Shown here piece after piece: positions 52,204-61,278 of a DNA stretch of 64,000 bases (position 1 is its first letter; every line of letters starts with the position of its first letter). The stretch is taken from assembly GCA_020637795.1 (NCBI GenBank), contig JACKJT010000001.1, positions 558,001 to 622,000 on the forward strand, in the 5' to 3' direction. The translations under genes and the position numbers were made by a program. Origin of the DNA: Hoeflea sp. (lineage in GTDB: Bacteria; Pseudomonadota; Alphaproteobacteria; Rhizobiales; Rhizobiaceae). The notes beneath the pieces were generated by a model. It had not been told where the DNA came from. It did not search any database and was given only the letters and a program-made list of their open reading frames with translations.

Positions 52204-53667
52204 TTACTCGAACCCCGGTGGCGGAACGAAGCCTCCGAACACTTCGTCGCACAACGCGGCAAAGCGGATTGTCGTGCGGTCTGCGAACTCCGGCCCGATG
52301 GCCTGAACGCCGGCAGGCATGCCGCGGACCGGGGCAGGCAGCGGCCGGACCGTCGAAGGGAGGTGCCCCAAAGTGGCAAAGCCGGGCCAGTAAAGGTTTT
52401 CCATATACGGCCTGATTTCGCCGCCGACGTCGAGAACACGCGACATCTGCGGAACCGGTCCGTGCCCGTCCTCGGTCTGGTGCGGGAAGGCGACGGTCAT
52501 GCTGACCGGACACAAGAGTATGTCGTAGTCGCGAAACCATTCGCGCAAGGCAAGCCTCAGTTTCGCCTGGCGTTCGACCATGGCGGCAAATTCCGCAGCG
52601 CTGGACCGCGTTGCCCGGGCCACGCGGGCCGGCAGACTGTCCGGTGCATGCCTGGCCGCAGCAGCCGCATAGGCATCGAGCTCCGCTTCGGGCAGACCGG
52701 AGGACCCGATTGTCGCAAACAGGTGTTCGATATAGTGCTCCACACTGCCGATCAGCGGCTCCGGTGTCTTGTCGAAATGGGTGATCCGGGCGCCCTGCGC
52801 GGCAAGCTCTCCGGCAAAATCGCCGATAGCCTCGGCATAGGCCGGATCAACCGGGTTGTCCCCGGTCCAGACCGCGACACGGAAATCCGACAGTTTGTCG
52901 TGGCGTGACTTCGGCAGGTTGAGGACCCACGCCCCGTCCGGTTCTCCACCGGCGAGCAGATCGAGCCCAAGCTCCAGATCGGCGGCGCAGCGCCCCATCG
53001 GTCCGTAGACTGCAAGCGGCGGTTCTGCCAGTGCACCTGGCGGCGGCACGTGGCCGCGCCCGGAGACGATGCCGTAGGTGGTCTTGTGCCCCCAGACCCG
53101 GCAGAAATGTGAGGGAATCCGGATCGAACCGCCGATGTCGCTGCCCAGCTCAAGCGCCGTGAAACCCGCCGCCAAAGCCGCGGCGGCGCCGCCCGAAGAC
53201 CCGCCTACCGTGCGGCTCGTGTCCCAGGGATTGCGGCAAATGCCATGCAGCGGGTTGTAGCTCTGGTGATCGGAGGCTGCGAGCGGCACATTGGTCTTGC
53301 CCCAGATCACGGCGCCGGCGGCGCGAAGCAGTGCAACGGCCGCCGCATCCTGATGCGAGACGTAATCCTTCAATTCCGGAATGCCGGCCGTTGCGTGGAA
53401 CCCCTCGACTTCATAGGGTTCCTTGATGGTCATCGGCAGTCCGGCCAGGGGCCCCCGGTCGCCGGTCTGTGCATCGATTTCAGCAGCGGCATTGCGCGCC
53501 GCGTCGGCGCGGATCTCGACAACCGAATTGATATCTGTGTCCAGCCTCTGCTGGCGCCCGAGCATGTGCTCGAGAAGCTCAAGCGAACCGATCCGGCGGG
53601 CCTTGAGTGCGTCGACCGCCTCTACCGCAGTCCAGAGATGAGGTTCCTTGTGAGGGTGAGTTTTCAT
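52204..53667 (-). CDS. Amidase (amidase signature family)
   Basis: This is a 487-residue amidase. The Ser-cisSer-Lys triad can be seen in PMTIKEPYEVEG (Lys), GGSSGGAAAALAAGF (cis-Ser) and GSDIGGSIRIPSHF (nucleophile). It hydrolyses a carboxylic amide to acid and ammonia. The start at 53667 overlaps the upstream permease stop (ATGA), making it the last gene of the LIV-type importer operon. This suggests the importer brings in an amide. A longer open frame exists upstream but has no amidase likeness. Confidence 0.93.
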   Translation of the reverse strand: MKTHPHKEPHLWTAVEAVDALKARRIGSLELLEHMLGRQQRLDTDINSVVEIRADAARNAAAEIDAQTGDRGPLAGLPMTIKEPYEVEGFHATAGIPELKDYVSHQDAAAVALLRAAGAVIWGKTNVPLAASDHQSYNPLHGICRNPWDTSRTVGGSSGGAAAALAAGFTALELGSDIGGSIRIPSHFCRVWGHKTTYGIVSGRGHVPPPGALAEPPLAVYGPMGRCAADLELGLDLLAGGEPDGAWVLNLPKSRHDKLSDFRVAVWTGDNPVDPAYAEAIGDFAGELAAQGARITHFDKTPEPLIGSVEHYIEHLFATIGSSGLPEAELDAYAAAAARHAPDSLPARVARATRSSAAEFAAMVERQAKLRLALREWFRDYDILLCPVSMTVAFPHQTEDGHGPVPQMSRVLDVGGEIRPYMENLYWPGFATLGHLPSTVRPLPAPVRGMPAGVQAIGPEFADRTTIRFAALCDEVFGGFVPPPGFE

Positions 53668-54617
53668 GACGATGCCTTGCCTCGAAGCGATTGGACGTAG
53701 TTGGAGAATGCAGGCCACAGGCCCTGCGGGAGGAAGAGAAGCACGCCGATCGACAGCAGCCCCATCACGATCCAGTACTGACCGCCCGAATATCCGGCCG
53801 CAGTCATCAATTCGCGGATTCCGATGAACAGGGCTATTCCGACGACCGGGCCGGTCAGCGTGCCAAGTCCGCCCACGACGACGATGAACATCATCAACAC
53901 GACCCACTTGGCCTGGAATGCGTCAAGCGGTGTGACGAACAGCGTCGTGGTGTAGTAAAGCGCCGCGGCCAGGGCGGTGCCGGCGCCGGTGAGGGTGAAC
54001 AGGATCATGTGGAGACGCCAGATATTGACGCCCGCGGCCTCGGCGGCGGCTTCGTTGTCGCGTACCGCCAGTGTCGCCAGTCCAAGCTTGCTGCGCAGGA
54101 AGACGCGCAGACCCACGATCAGCGCCACCGACAGGAAGAGCGCGACCGGCAGCACCGTTTGTTCGGGAAAGCCCTGCATCATTTCACCGCCGGGGCGAAG
54201 CACCATGCCGCCGGACCCGCCCAGCGCCGGGGTCTTGACGACGAACTGAAACACGACTTCCGCCGCAACCCACATGCCGATGGCGAAATAGGCGTGCTTG
54301 AGGTGAAAGACCACCATCCCGAGCGGAATCGCTAGCAGCCCGACAATGACGGGAACGATGATGATCGTTGCCCAGACCGGAATGCCCGTGTTGTTGGCGA
54401 TCAGGCAAAGGCCATAGCCCCCGAGCCCGACGAACATTTGCTGCCCGAACGAGACCTGCCCGGCATAGCCCGCCAGCAGGTTCCACATCTGCGACATGAT
54501 GAAGAGAAGAAACACTTCGCACAGCAGAAACTGGAGCCCGGAATCGACGTAAGTCGCCGCAAGCCATGCAATGATGGCCCCCATGACAAGCGCCACGATT
54601 TCAATGGTCCGGATCAT
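53664..54617 (-). CDS. Branched-chain/amide-type ABC permease (LivM-like)
   Basis: This is a 317-residue permease of the LivM group with about nine membrane segments. GYAGQVSFGQQMFVGLGGYG is the family's typical region, and RDNEAAAEAAGVNIWR the coupling loop. It overlaps livH-like and amidase genes by ATGA junctions. It works with the LivH-like permease and two ATPases. Confidence 0.92.
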   Translation of the reverse strand: MIRTIEIVALVMGAIIAWLAATYVDSGLQFLLCEVFLLFIMSQMWNLLAGYAGQVSFGQQMFVGLGGYGLCLIANNTGIPVWATIIIVPVIVGLLAIPLGMVVFHLKHAYFAIGMWVAAEVVFQFVVKTPALGGSGGMVLRPGGEMMQGFPEQTVLPVALFLSVALIVGLRVFLRSKLGLATLAVRDNEAAAEAAGVNIWRLHMILFTLTGAGTALAAALYYTTTLFVTPLDAFQAKWVVLMMFIVVVGGLGTLTGPVVGIALFIGIRELMTAAGYSGGQYWIVMGLLSIGVLLFLPQGLWPAFSNYVQSLRGKASS

Positions 54618-55483
54618 GTGAGCCTCCCGGTCTTGGCGCGGAACACCAGCATGATGAAGAACACGAGATGCACGTAGAAAAGGCCTGCATTGCTGTCGAG
54701 CCATGTGCTGACGACCTGGGTCATCCCGAGCAAAAGCCCCGCCCAGAGCACGCCGCGGATCGACCCCAGGCCGCCCAGCACCACGACTTCGAAGGCGATC
54801 AGCAGGTTGTCCAGGCCGGAGAAGGGCGAAACGCTTGCCCGCATCGCCAGAAGAACGCCGGCTATGGCGGCCAGACCGGCCGATAGCGCGGCCACGATGA
54901 CATGGATGCGCTTTACCGGAACGCCCACCAGTGCGGCGATATCCGGCAGGTCGGAAACCGCGCGGATCTGCCGGCCCAGACGGGTCTTGAAGGTCAGAAA
55001 CGCCAGCAGCCCGAACGAAGCCACCGCGATGGCCAGGGACAAGAGCGGCAGAACCCCGAGGGTCAGGCCGCCGATGGTGAAGTTTGCCTGGCCCAGCCGG
55101 CCAACCGACAAGCCGCGCAGATCCGCACCCACGACCTCAACAAGCGAGTCGCGCAGCACCACCGCCAGGCCGAACGTGACAAGCATGGCCACGACTTCGT
55201 TGCGGTATGACATTGCGCGTTCGACGATGAGCCACTGCGCCACCGCTCCCAGCAATGCGCAGGCAATAAAGGCGGCCAGAAGGACGATTGGAAAGGGCAA
55301 GCCGGGGAACAGCACTATGGCGCCGACAGCGGCAAAAGCGCCGTAGGTGATGTATTCCCCATGGGCCAGCTGAAGAACTTTCAATATGCCGTAGTTCAGC
55401 GCCAGGCCGGCTCCGATCATGGCATAGAGTCCACCGAGAGTCAGACCCTGGAATATCAGAGAAACGAACTGCGCGCTTGTCAC
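54614..55483 (-). CDS. Branched-chain/amide-type ABC permease (LivH-like)
   Basis: This is a 289-residue permease of the LivH group. GLTLGGLYAMIGAGLALNYG and LQLAHGEYITYGAFAA are conserved, and SDLPDIAALVGVPVKR is the coupling loop. It overlaps the LivF-like ATPase upstream and the LivM-like permease downstream by four bases. It forms half of the channel. Confidence 0.93.
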   Translation of the reverse strand: MTSAQFVSLIFQGLTLGGLYAMIGAGLALNYGILKVLQLAHGEYITYGAFAAVGAIVLFPGLPFPIVLLAAFIACALLGAVAQWLIVERAMSYRNEVVAMLVTFGLAVVLRDSLVEVVGADLRGLSVGRLGQANFTIGGLTLGVLPLLSLAIAVASFGLLAFLTFKTRLGRQIRAVSDLPDIAALVGVPVKRIHVIVAALSAGLAAIAGVLLAMRASVSPFSGLDNLLIAFEVVVLGGLGSIRGVLWAGLLLGMTQVVSTWLDSNAGLFYVHLVFFIMLVFRAKTGRLT

Positions 55484-56184
55484 GACCTGCCCCCGAAATA
55501 AGCCTCGTGTAGGTCGTCGGCCGTCACGCCCCTGGCGGGGCCATGAAACGTCACCATTCCCTTGAAGAAACAGGTCACCTTGTCGGCGACATTGCAGACA
55601 CGGGAAATATCCTGGTCCACGATGACAAGCGTCACCCCCTCGTTCCGGATCGCTGCGAGCGCGCTGTAGACTTCCCGCACCACGGCCGGCGACAGGCCGA
55701 GGGAAATCTCGTCGAACAGGAGTATTCTCGGATTGGCAGCCAGCGCCCTGCCGATCGCCACCATCTGCTGCTGCCCGCCGGACAATTCGGATGGTTTGGC
55801 ATTCCGCCGCTCCTTGATCACGGGAAACAACCGCTCGATCGCATCGATGTCCCAGGGGCCATCGCGGTCGGTCTGCCCAATCAGCAGGTTTTCCCTGACG
55901 GTGAGGCTTCCGAACAGCATGCGCCCCTCGGGCACCAGAGCCAGACCCAGATGCGAGGACTTGAGCGGGTCACCGCGCGCGAGCTCAGTGCCGCCGACCG
56001 CGATCTGCCCTTCCCAGCTGTCCATCAACCCGCAGAGGATTCTCAGGAATGTCGATTTTCCCGCGCCGTTTGCGCCGACAAGCGCCATCGTCTCGCCCTG
56101 GGGAACCGACATCGACACGCCGTTCAGCGCGTGGAACTGGCCGTAACTGGCGATCAGGTCCTTTACTTCGAGAGCCATGGTCAT
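55480..56184 (-). CDS. Branched-chain/amide-type ABC ATPase (LivF-like)
   Basis: This is a 234-residue ATPase with complete motifs: Walker A GANGAGKST, signature ELSGGQQQMVAIGRAL and Walker B ILLFDEISLGLSP. It is the LivF member of the pair. The start at 56184 is two bases past the LivG-like stop, and 56178 is an alternative Met. Confidence 0.92.
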   Translation of the reverse strand: MTMALEVKDLIASYGQFHALNGVSMSVPQGETMALVGANGAGKSTFLRILCGLMDSWEGQIAVGGTELARGDPLKSSHLGLALVPEGRMLFGSLTVRENLLIGQTDRDGPWDIDAIERLFPVIKERRNAKPSELSGGQQQMVAIGRALAANPRILLFDEISLGLSPAVVREVYSALAAIRNEGVTLVIVDQDISRVCNVADKVTCFFKGMVTFHGPARGVTADDLHEAYFGGRS

Positions 56185-56185
56185 G

Positions 56186-56896
56186 TCACATCCCCATATA
56201 TGTGCTTTGCAACACATCCGACGCCCAGACCTCGTCAAATGGTCCGTCGAGCAGCTTGGCGCCCTTGTCCATGACAAGAAGCCGGGAGCATACGCCTTGC
56301 AGGGCAAAGGGGATGTGCTCGACCCAAACGATGACGCGGCCCGGCTGCAGCCGCTTTACAACCTCTTTTATCGAGGCGATTTCGGGCTCTGTCAGGCCGG
56401 CCGCGACCTCGTCGAGCAGCAGCACCCGCGGCTTGCTCGCCACCGCCTTGGCGAGTTCCAGCCGCTTGCGGTCGAGCAGCCCCAGAGATGCGGCCTGCTG
56501 GCCCGCCCGACGGAGCAGATCGGTCATTTCAAGCACTTCGTCGACCCAGATACCGGCATCGTGTTGCGATAGCCGGGCTCCGAAATAGGCCGGCAACAGC
56601 ACGTTTTCGCGCACCGTCAGACGATTGAAGGTCTGCGGGATCTGTGCCGCCCGGGCAATGCCCGCAGTGACGCGGGCAAAGACCGGGAGCATTGTCACGT
56701 CAACACCCTCCATCATGATCTTGCCCTGCGTCGGCTTTAGAGATCCGGCCAAGAGCGAGAGCAGCGTCGTCTTGCCGGCCCCGTTGGGGCCGATGAGGCC
56801 GACGCCCTCACCCTCGTTCAGTTCGACGCTGACCCGATCGACCGCATAAACGGAACCGAACAGTCGTGACACGTCCACGGTGGAAATCAGCGCCAT
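56186..56896 (-). CDS. Branched-chain/amide-type ABC ATPase (LivG-like)
   Basis: This is a 236-residue ATPase. Walker A is GPNGAGKTT and Walker B is VLLLDEVAAGLTEPE. The ABC signature is altered: where LSxGQ is expected the sequence reads SLGLLDRKRLELAKA, a variant found in some LivG-like subunits. It pairs with the LivF-like ATPase, whose signature is intact. It starts 14 bases after the binding-protein stop. Confidence 0.9.
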   Translation of the reverse strand: MALISTVDVSRLFGSVYAVDRVSVELNEGEGVGLIGPNGAGKTTLLSLLAGSLKPTQGKIMMEGVDVTMLPVFARVTAGIARAAQIPQTFNRLTVRENVLLPAYFGARLSQHDAGIWVDEVLEMTDLLRRAGQQAASLGLLDRKRLELAKAVASKPRVLLLDEVAAGLTEPEIASIKEVVKRLQPGRVIVWVEHIPFALQGVCSRLLVMDKGAKLLDGPFDEVWASDVLQSTYMGM

Positions 56897-56910
56897 TGAG
56901 ACCGTCTCCG

Positions 56911-58203
56911 TCAGGAGCCGCCGAGCGGAACCATCTCCGCTTCGAGAGGCACGTCAGGCAGGGCGGTGTTGTCCACGACTTTCAATTCGTAGGGATATTT
57001 TCCGCTGCCCTTGCGCCACTGGCCACCTGCAAGCCCGGTGATGGCAACGCTCTTGATCGGGCTTTCGGCGAAATTCACCGGGCCGATCACTGTTTCCATA
57101 TTAAGCGCCGCGATGGCGTCGCGCACCATGTCCGGGTCTGTCGGATCCTGCGAGCGCTGAAGGGCGGCAAGCCCGATTTCCCAAAGTGCGTGACCGTAGC
57201 CCAGCGGCTGCGTCCACTGCCGGTCGGCCTCAGCCTCCCAAGCCGCCGCCAGCGCCTCGGCGCTCTGGCCGGTGATGGTCGAGGTGTAGGGGAACCGCGG
57301 CGACCACCAGATTTCGGTCGCCATCCCGTCTCCAGTGTCACCCAACGCCTCGACGCCGGACGGGAAGAGGAACGCCGCCGCCATGGCGCAGACCTTCGGC
57401 TTGAGCCCGGCCTGTTTGACCTGGTTCCAGAATGGAATGAAGTGATTGGGATACATGAAGCCGGTCAGAATGTCCGGTTCGACGGCGGCGAAAGCCGACA
57501 CCGCGTTCGAGAAATCGTTGGCGGTAATCGGGAAGCCGCCGGCTGCGGTTTCCGCATAGCCGGCCCCCTTGAGCATGGGCGGCAGGCCCAGCTCGGGATC
57601 CATGAAGGCCTGCCCCGGCTCGTTGTTCAGGAACAGGGTTCCGACCTTCTTGTTCGTGTCGACCTGATTCATCAGTGAAACGAAGGTCTGAAGAATGGTG
57701 TCGGAACCGGCGAAGAAATGGAATGTGTAGGGGAAACCCTTTTCCGGATTGCCGCCGCGCGGGAAGAACCAGCCCTGCCAGGGGACCATGGTTGATATCG
57801 TGGGGACCCGTCGCGTGTCCGCCAGTTCGCCGATCGAGAGTGCACCATCGCCGTCCTGGGCCAGAATCAGGTTGCACCGTTCGCGCAGCACAAGTTCACT
57901 GGCGATGGAATTGGAACGGTTGGGATCGGACTGGTTGTCGCGGATGACGAGTTCCACATTGTAGGTCTTGCCGCCGACCTCCAGGCCATTTGCCAAATGC
58001 GCCTTCATCTTTTCGAGCGTCCATGCCTCGGTCTCGCCGAAAGCCGCGCGAATTCCCGACAGGGAACCGACATAGCCGATCTTGATGGTAGAGCCCTGAG
58101 CGCGCACGATCGAGGGCGCGAACAACGCGCTGGCCGCGGCTCCCGCGCTCCATTTCAGAGCCTGCCTGCGTGTCGTCTTGGAACATCCGTTCGAGTTATT
58201 CAC
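56911..58203 (-). CDS. ABC transporter substrate-binding protein (LivJ/amide type), Tat-exported
   Basis: This is a 430-residue periplasmic binding protein of the Peripla_BP_6 family. The leader has a twin-arginine motif, KTTRRQALKW, and a hydrophobic stretch ending SIVRAQG, so export by Tat is likely. The mature part opens with IKIGYVGSLSG. A GTG at 58203 is taken as start because GGGAGGT sits seven bases upstream. An upstream in-frame ATG at 58245 would put that site inside the gene. It heads the importer-amidase operon and is divergent from a TetR regulator. Confidence 0.9.
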   Translation of the reverse strand: MNNSNGCSKTTRRQALKWSAGAAASALFAPSIVRAQGSTIKIGYVGSLSGIRAAFGETEAWTLEKMKAHLANGLEVGGKTYNVELVIRDNQSDPNRSNSIASELVLRERCNLILAQDGDGALSIGELADTRRVPTISTMVPWQGWFFPRGGNPEKGFPYTFHFFAGSDTILQTFVSLMNQVDTNKKVGTLFLNNEPGQAFMDPELGLPPMLKGAGYAETAAGGFPITANDFSNAVSAFAAVEPDILTGFMYPNHFIPFWNQVKQAGLKPKVCAMAAAFLFPSGVEALGDTGDGMATEIWWSPRFPYTSTITGQSAEALAAAWEAEADRQWTQPLGYGHALWEIGLAALQRSQDPTDPDMVRDAIAALNMETVIGPVNFAESPIKSVAITGLAGGQWRKGSGKYPYELKVVDNTALPDVPLEAEMVPLGGS

Positions 58204-58280
58204 TGTGCCACCTCCCTTTGCTGTGACGGTGTTGCCTTTGGTCAATCCTTATGTCACCAGTGGAAACATTAGCGCAGAGA

Positions 58281-58323
58281 GAAACCGTTTCGTCAACTGG
58301 GATTGCCTGTTTGTGAAATTTCA
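58281..58323. promoter_or_regulatory. Palindromes in the TetR/ABC divergent region
   Basis: GAAAC-C-GTTTC (58281-58291) and the perfect ten-base palindrome TGAAATTTCA (58314-58323) lie in the 209-base gap between the TetR gene and the ABC importer operon. TetR repressors usually bind short dyads in such gaps, so one or both may be its operator. Confidence 0.35.
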
Positions 58324-58412
58324 AGGCTCGCAAACCTTGTCGGGACGCCAACCCGTATGCCACCAAGGATATCTCTTCGATGTAGCGGAGAAGAACAAAG
58401 GGACACCAGGAA

Positions 58413-59105
58413 GTGAAAACGGCACCGCCAGCGAATCTTCGAAAAAAAGGCTATCATCACAACGACTTGCGCAATGCGCTCCTGACGACGGCTCTGGACT
58501 TCATAGTCAAACGCGGCGGCCCCAACTTCTCGATGCGCGAGCTTGCAAGCGCGCTTGGCGTTACGCACGCCTCGGCCTATCGTCACTTTTCCGACAAGGC
58601 CGCTCTGCTCGATGCGTTGACGGCGGAAGGCTTTCGGACCCTGGCCGCCTACCAGGACGAGGAAATGAACAAGGCCCTGGACGACCCTCTCGAGCGGTTC
58701 AACGCACTTGGATTCGCCTATCTTCGCTTTGCACGGGAAAACAAGGGCTTCTTCTCGCTGATGTTCACCGCGCGCGAGGATGAAGATCCCAAACAGAGCA
58801 GCAGAACCCGCCACAATGAAAAGGCGCTTTCAACACTGGTCGGGGCAATCGTCGAATGTCAGCGTGCCGGATTGATTGTCGATTGCGACCCGGTTGGGAT
58901 TGCCGGCTACGTCGTGCTCGCACCCCATGGTCTGGCCGCTTACGAAACCCAGGGTCACGAACCCTTGGGTAAGGGCAACGACGTTGCGTTCTTTCCCGAC
59001 ATGAAGGCCGTGAACGAGCTTTCGATCATGCCGTTTCTGGTCAATCCGCCACCCCCGCAAGAGGTGGTGGAGCGCTATTTCAAGCGGTCCGACCCGGCGA
59101 TCTAG
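58413..59105 (+). CDS. TetR-family transcriptional regulator
   Basis: This is a 230-residue regulator. The helix-turn-helix is in FSMRELASALGVTHASAYRHFSDK, near residues 39-62, and a ligand-binding helical domain follows, of the TetR_C_33/WHG type (RFARENKGFFSLMF). It starts with GTG at 58413. It is divergent from the amide-type ABC importer and amidase operon, so it probably represses that operon and responds to the imported compound. Confidence 0.88.
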   Translation: MKTAPPANLRKKGYHHNDLRNALLTTALDFIVKRGGPNFSMRELASALGVTHASAYRHFSDKAALLDALTAEGFRTLAAYQDEEMNKALDDPLERFNALGFAYLRFARENKGFFSLMFTAREDEDPKQSSRTRHNEKALSTLVGAIVECQRAGLIVDCDPVGIAGYVVLAPHGLAAYETQGHEPLGKGNDVAFFPDMKAVNELSIMPFLVNPPPPQEVVERYFKRSDPAI

Positions 59106-59158
59106 ACTGAGGCGATGGCGCTCGCCAGGGGCGGGTCGCCGACCTTTGCTGCAATCGT

Positions 59159-59204
59159 CTATCGCGCCGCGCATCCTATTGGATGCGCAAAGGACGCTGT
59201 AGGA
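59159..59204. repeat. Palindromic intergenic repeat, copy 3
   Basis: GCGCATCC (59169-59176) pairs with GGATGCGC (59181-59188) around TATT. The tail AAAGGACGCTGTAG completes a unit much like repeats reported in rhizobial genomes. The core CGCCGCGCATCC is shared with copy 2, and GGATGCGC with copy 1. Confidence 0.6.
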
Positions 59205-59309
59205 CCTTGAAATGAAGCATGTAGGTTAGGTGTGTCCCTCTCTTGCCAATTGTCAGCTGGGACCGCCGAAGGTCGTTCAAACCGGAAATGAAATCAGAGC
59301 GAGGATGGG

Positions 59310-59383
59310 TGGCTGGGGTACCTGGATTCGAACCAGGGATGGCGATACCAAAAACCGCTGCCTTACCGCTTGGCTATACCCCA
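59310..59383 (-). tRNA. tRNA-Gln (anticodon TTG)
   Basis: A 74-base cloverleaf on the minus strand has acceptor TGGGGTA/TACCCCA, a TTCGAAT T-loop, anticodon loop with TTG and an encoded CCA end. Confidence 0.95.
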
Positions 59384-59512
59384 ACGCTTCCCCGGGCATG
59401 CGGATCGTCCGCCCGGCGCAAACCGGTAACGCCCGGAAGCATCGGGGGGATAGCAAATGACGCGTCCGATCACAAGCGCGGAAACCGCCCGGGATCGACG
59501 ATTATCCACGAT

Positions 59513-59550
59513 GAAAAGAAACCCGCGCGGCTGGTCTGCCGCACGGGTTT
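59513..59550 (-). terminator. Rho-independent terminator of bioY
   Basis: On the minus strand AAACCCGTGCGGC pairs with GCCGCGCGGGTTT, with one G-U pair and a six-base loop, followed by a CTTTTC run. It lies just past the bioY stop codon at 59601. Confidence 0.75.
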
Positions 59551-59600
59551 GAGATTTTCGGTCCCCAGGCCTCAAGCGGCCCGGCGGTCTGTTTCGACGG

Positions 59601-60182
59601 TTAGCGGCGGAACAGGTTGGCGATCTGCCAGCCGGCAGGAACCACGGCCGCGGCAAGGGCGGCCTTGATGACGTCGGTTGCTATGAACGGGCCGACGCCC
59701 CAGGCAAGCGCCTTTTCCGGGCCGAATGCGATGGCGATCCAGGCAGCGCCGAGCAGCAGGATGATCGCGGTGCCGACCAGGTTGACGGCAAACAGCTTGA
59801 AGGCGTTGCGGTCAAGTCCGCGGTCGGCGGCCCAGCCGGTCAGGCCGGCAGCAATTACGAAACCTGCGAGGTATCCGGTGGTGGGGCCGGCGAAATAGGC
59901 CAGGCCGCCGCCATTGGTGAACACCGGCAGACCGGCAGCGCCCTCGACGAGATAGGCGGCCAGTGTCGCCAGCGCCAGCTTGCGGCCGAAGGCTGCGGCG
60001 ATGACGAAGATCGCCAGCGTCTGCAGCGTTGCCGGAACCGGCCAGAAGGGAACGGCGACCTTGCCGGCAAGCGCAATCAGCAGGCTGCCGAAGAGGACGA
60101 GCGCGCCGTAGGTGGCATAGCGTGCGGCAACACCTTCGGGGGCAAGCGATTGTGCGAACGAACGGGCGGGAACAGTGGCCAT
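59601..60182 (-). CDS. bioY: Biotin transporter BioY
   Basis: This is a 193-residue membrane protein with about five or six segments. The family motif LAYFAGPTTGYLAGF and the N-terminal VPFWPVPATLQTLAIF are conserved. BioY is the substrate-binding (S) component of an energy-coupling-factor or stand-alone biotin uptake system. No BioM or BioN is beside it. A strong terminator follows. Confidence 0.92.
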   Translation of the reverse strand: MATVPARSFAQSLAPEGVAARYATYGALVLFGSLLIALAGKVAVPFWPVPATLQTLAIFVIAAAFGRKLALATLAAYLVEGAAGLPVFTNGGGLAYFAGPTTGYLAGFVIAAGLTGWAADRGLDRNAFKLFAVNLVGTAIILLLGAAWIAIAFGPEKALAWGVGPFIATDVIKAALAAAVVPAGWQIANLFRR

Positions 60183-60355
60183 GGATCAATCTCCGGAAAT
60201 TTCGAAAGAGCGCACCGAAGCAGCCGCTCATTGCAAGCGGTATATTGACTTCGCCGCCCGACAGCAAGACAGTCCGGCCCAAATCCAGGGCCTTCCACAA
60301 GGGACCGCCCGCCCCGGCACGACAGGCCGGATCGAATCTGAGACCGGAGAGATGC

Positions 60356-61270
60356 GTGACCGAACCGCAGTTTGACAAGACTTTCGAGCCCGCCCATGGC
60401 GAAGCCGTGCCCGTGGCCCCGGACATCCTGCGGGTCACCGCACCCAATGCCGGGCCGCTGACGTTTCATGGCACCAACAGCTACATTGTCGGCCGTGACA
60501 CGCTTGCGGTGATCGATCCGGGCCCGAAGGACGAGAGCCACTGGCGCACGCTCGAGGCGGCGATCGCCGGGCGACCGGTGAGCCACATCTTCGTCACCCA
60601 CACCCACCGGGATCACTCGCCGCTGACGGCGCGCCTGAAGCAAAAGACCGGCGCCACGGTGGTGGCCGAGGGGCCGCACCGCGCGGCGCGGCCGCTTTAC
60701 ACCGGCGAGGTCAACCCGCTGAAGGAAAGCGCCGACATGGATTTCGTGCCCGATATCGCCGCCGGCCACGGGCAGGTGATCGCCGGAGACGGGTGGGCGA
60801 TCGAAACGCTGCATACGCCGGGGCATACCGCCAACCATGCCGCCTTCGCGCTGACCGGCGGCGATACCAACCTGGTGTTTTCGGGCGACCACGTGATGGC
60901 CTGGGCGACATCGATCATCGCACCGCCGGACGGGGCGATGAGCGAATTCATGGCCTCGCTCGACATGCTGCTCGAGCGTGACGACCGGATCTACCTGCCC
61001 GGGCATGGCGGGCCGGTGAAGGAGCCGCGGCAGTTCGTCCGGGCGCTCAAGACCCACCGGCGCATGCGCGAACGCGCGGTGTTCGGGCGGGTTGAAAAAG
61101 GCGACCGGCTGATTGCCGACATGGTCAAGGTGATCTACCGCGACACCGATCCGCGGCTGCATGGCGCGGCGGCGCTTTCGGTGCTGGCGCATCTGGAAGA
61201 CCTTGTCGGCCGCGGCGAAGTGGTGACCGACGGACCGCCGTCGATCACCGGCGAGTACCGGCCCGCATAG
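60356..61270 (+). CDS. MBL-fold metallo-hydrolase (LACTB2-like)
   Basis: This is a 304-residue beta-lactamase-fold hydrolase. The metal motif THTHRDHS, the HTPGHTANH second His motif and SGDHVMAW are all intact, and the start region LTFHGTNSYIVG is typical of the LACTB2 group. A GTG at 60356 with GGAGAG just upstream is taken as start. It stands alone and is divergent from bioY. The substrate is unknown, and RNase Z-like or thioesterase activity is possible. Confidence 0.9.
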   Translation: MTEPQFDKTFEPAHGEAVPVAPDILRVTAPNAGPLTFHGTNSYIVGRDTLAVIDPGPKDESHWRTLEAAIAGRPVSHIFVTHTHRDHSPLTARLKQKTGATVVAEGPHRAARPLYTGEVNPLKESADMDFVPDIAAGHGQVIAGDGWAIETLHTPGHTANHAAFALTGGDTNLVFSGDHVMAWATSIIAPPDGAMSEFMASLDMLLERDDRIYLPGHGGPVKEPRQFVRALKTHRRMRERAVFGRVEKGDRLIADMVKVIYRDTDPRLHGAAALSVLAHLEDLVGRGEVVTDGPPSITGEYRPA

Positions 61271-61278
61271 ACGCGCAA

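Noticed and set aside
52204..53907. Longer amidase frame starting at 53907
   Set aside because: The first 80 codons are antisense-like sequence inside the LivM-like gene. The Met at 53667 overlaps that gene's stop, as in the other junctions of the operon.
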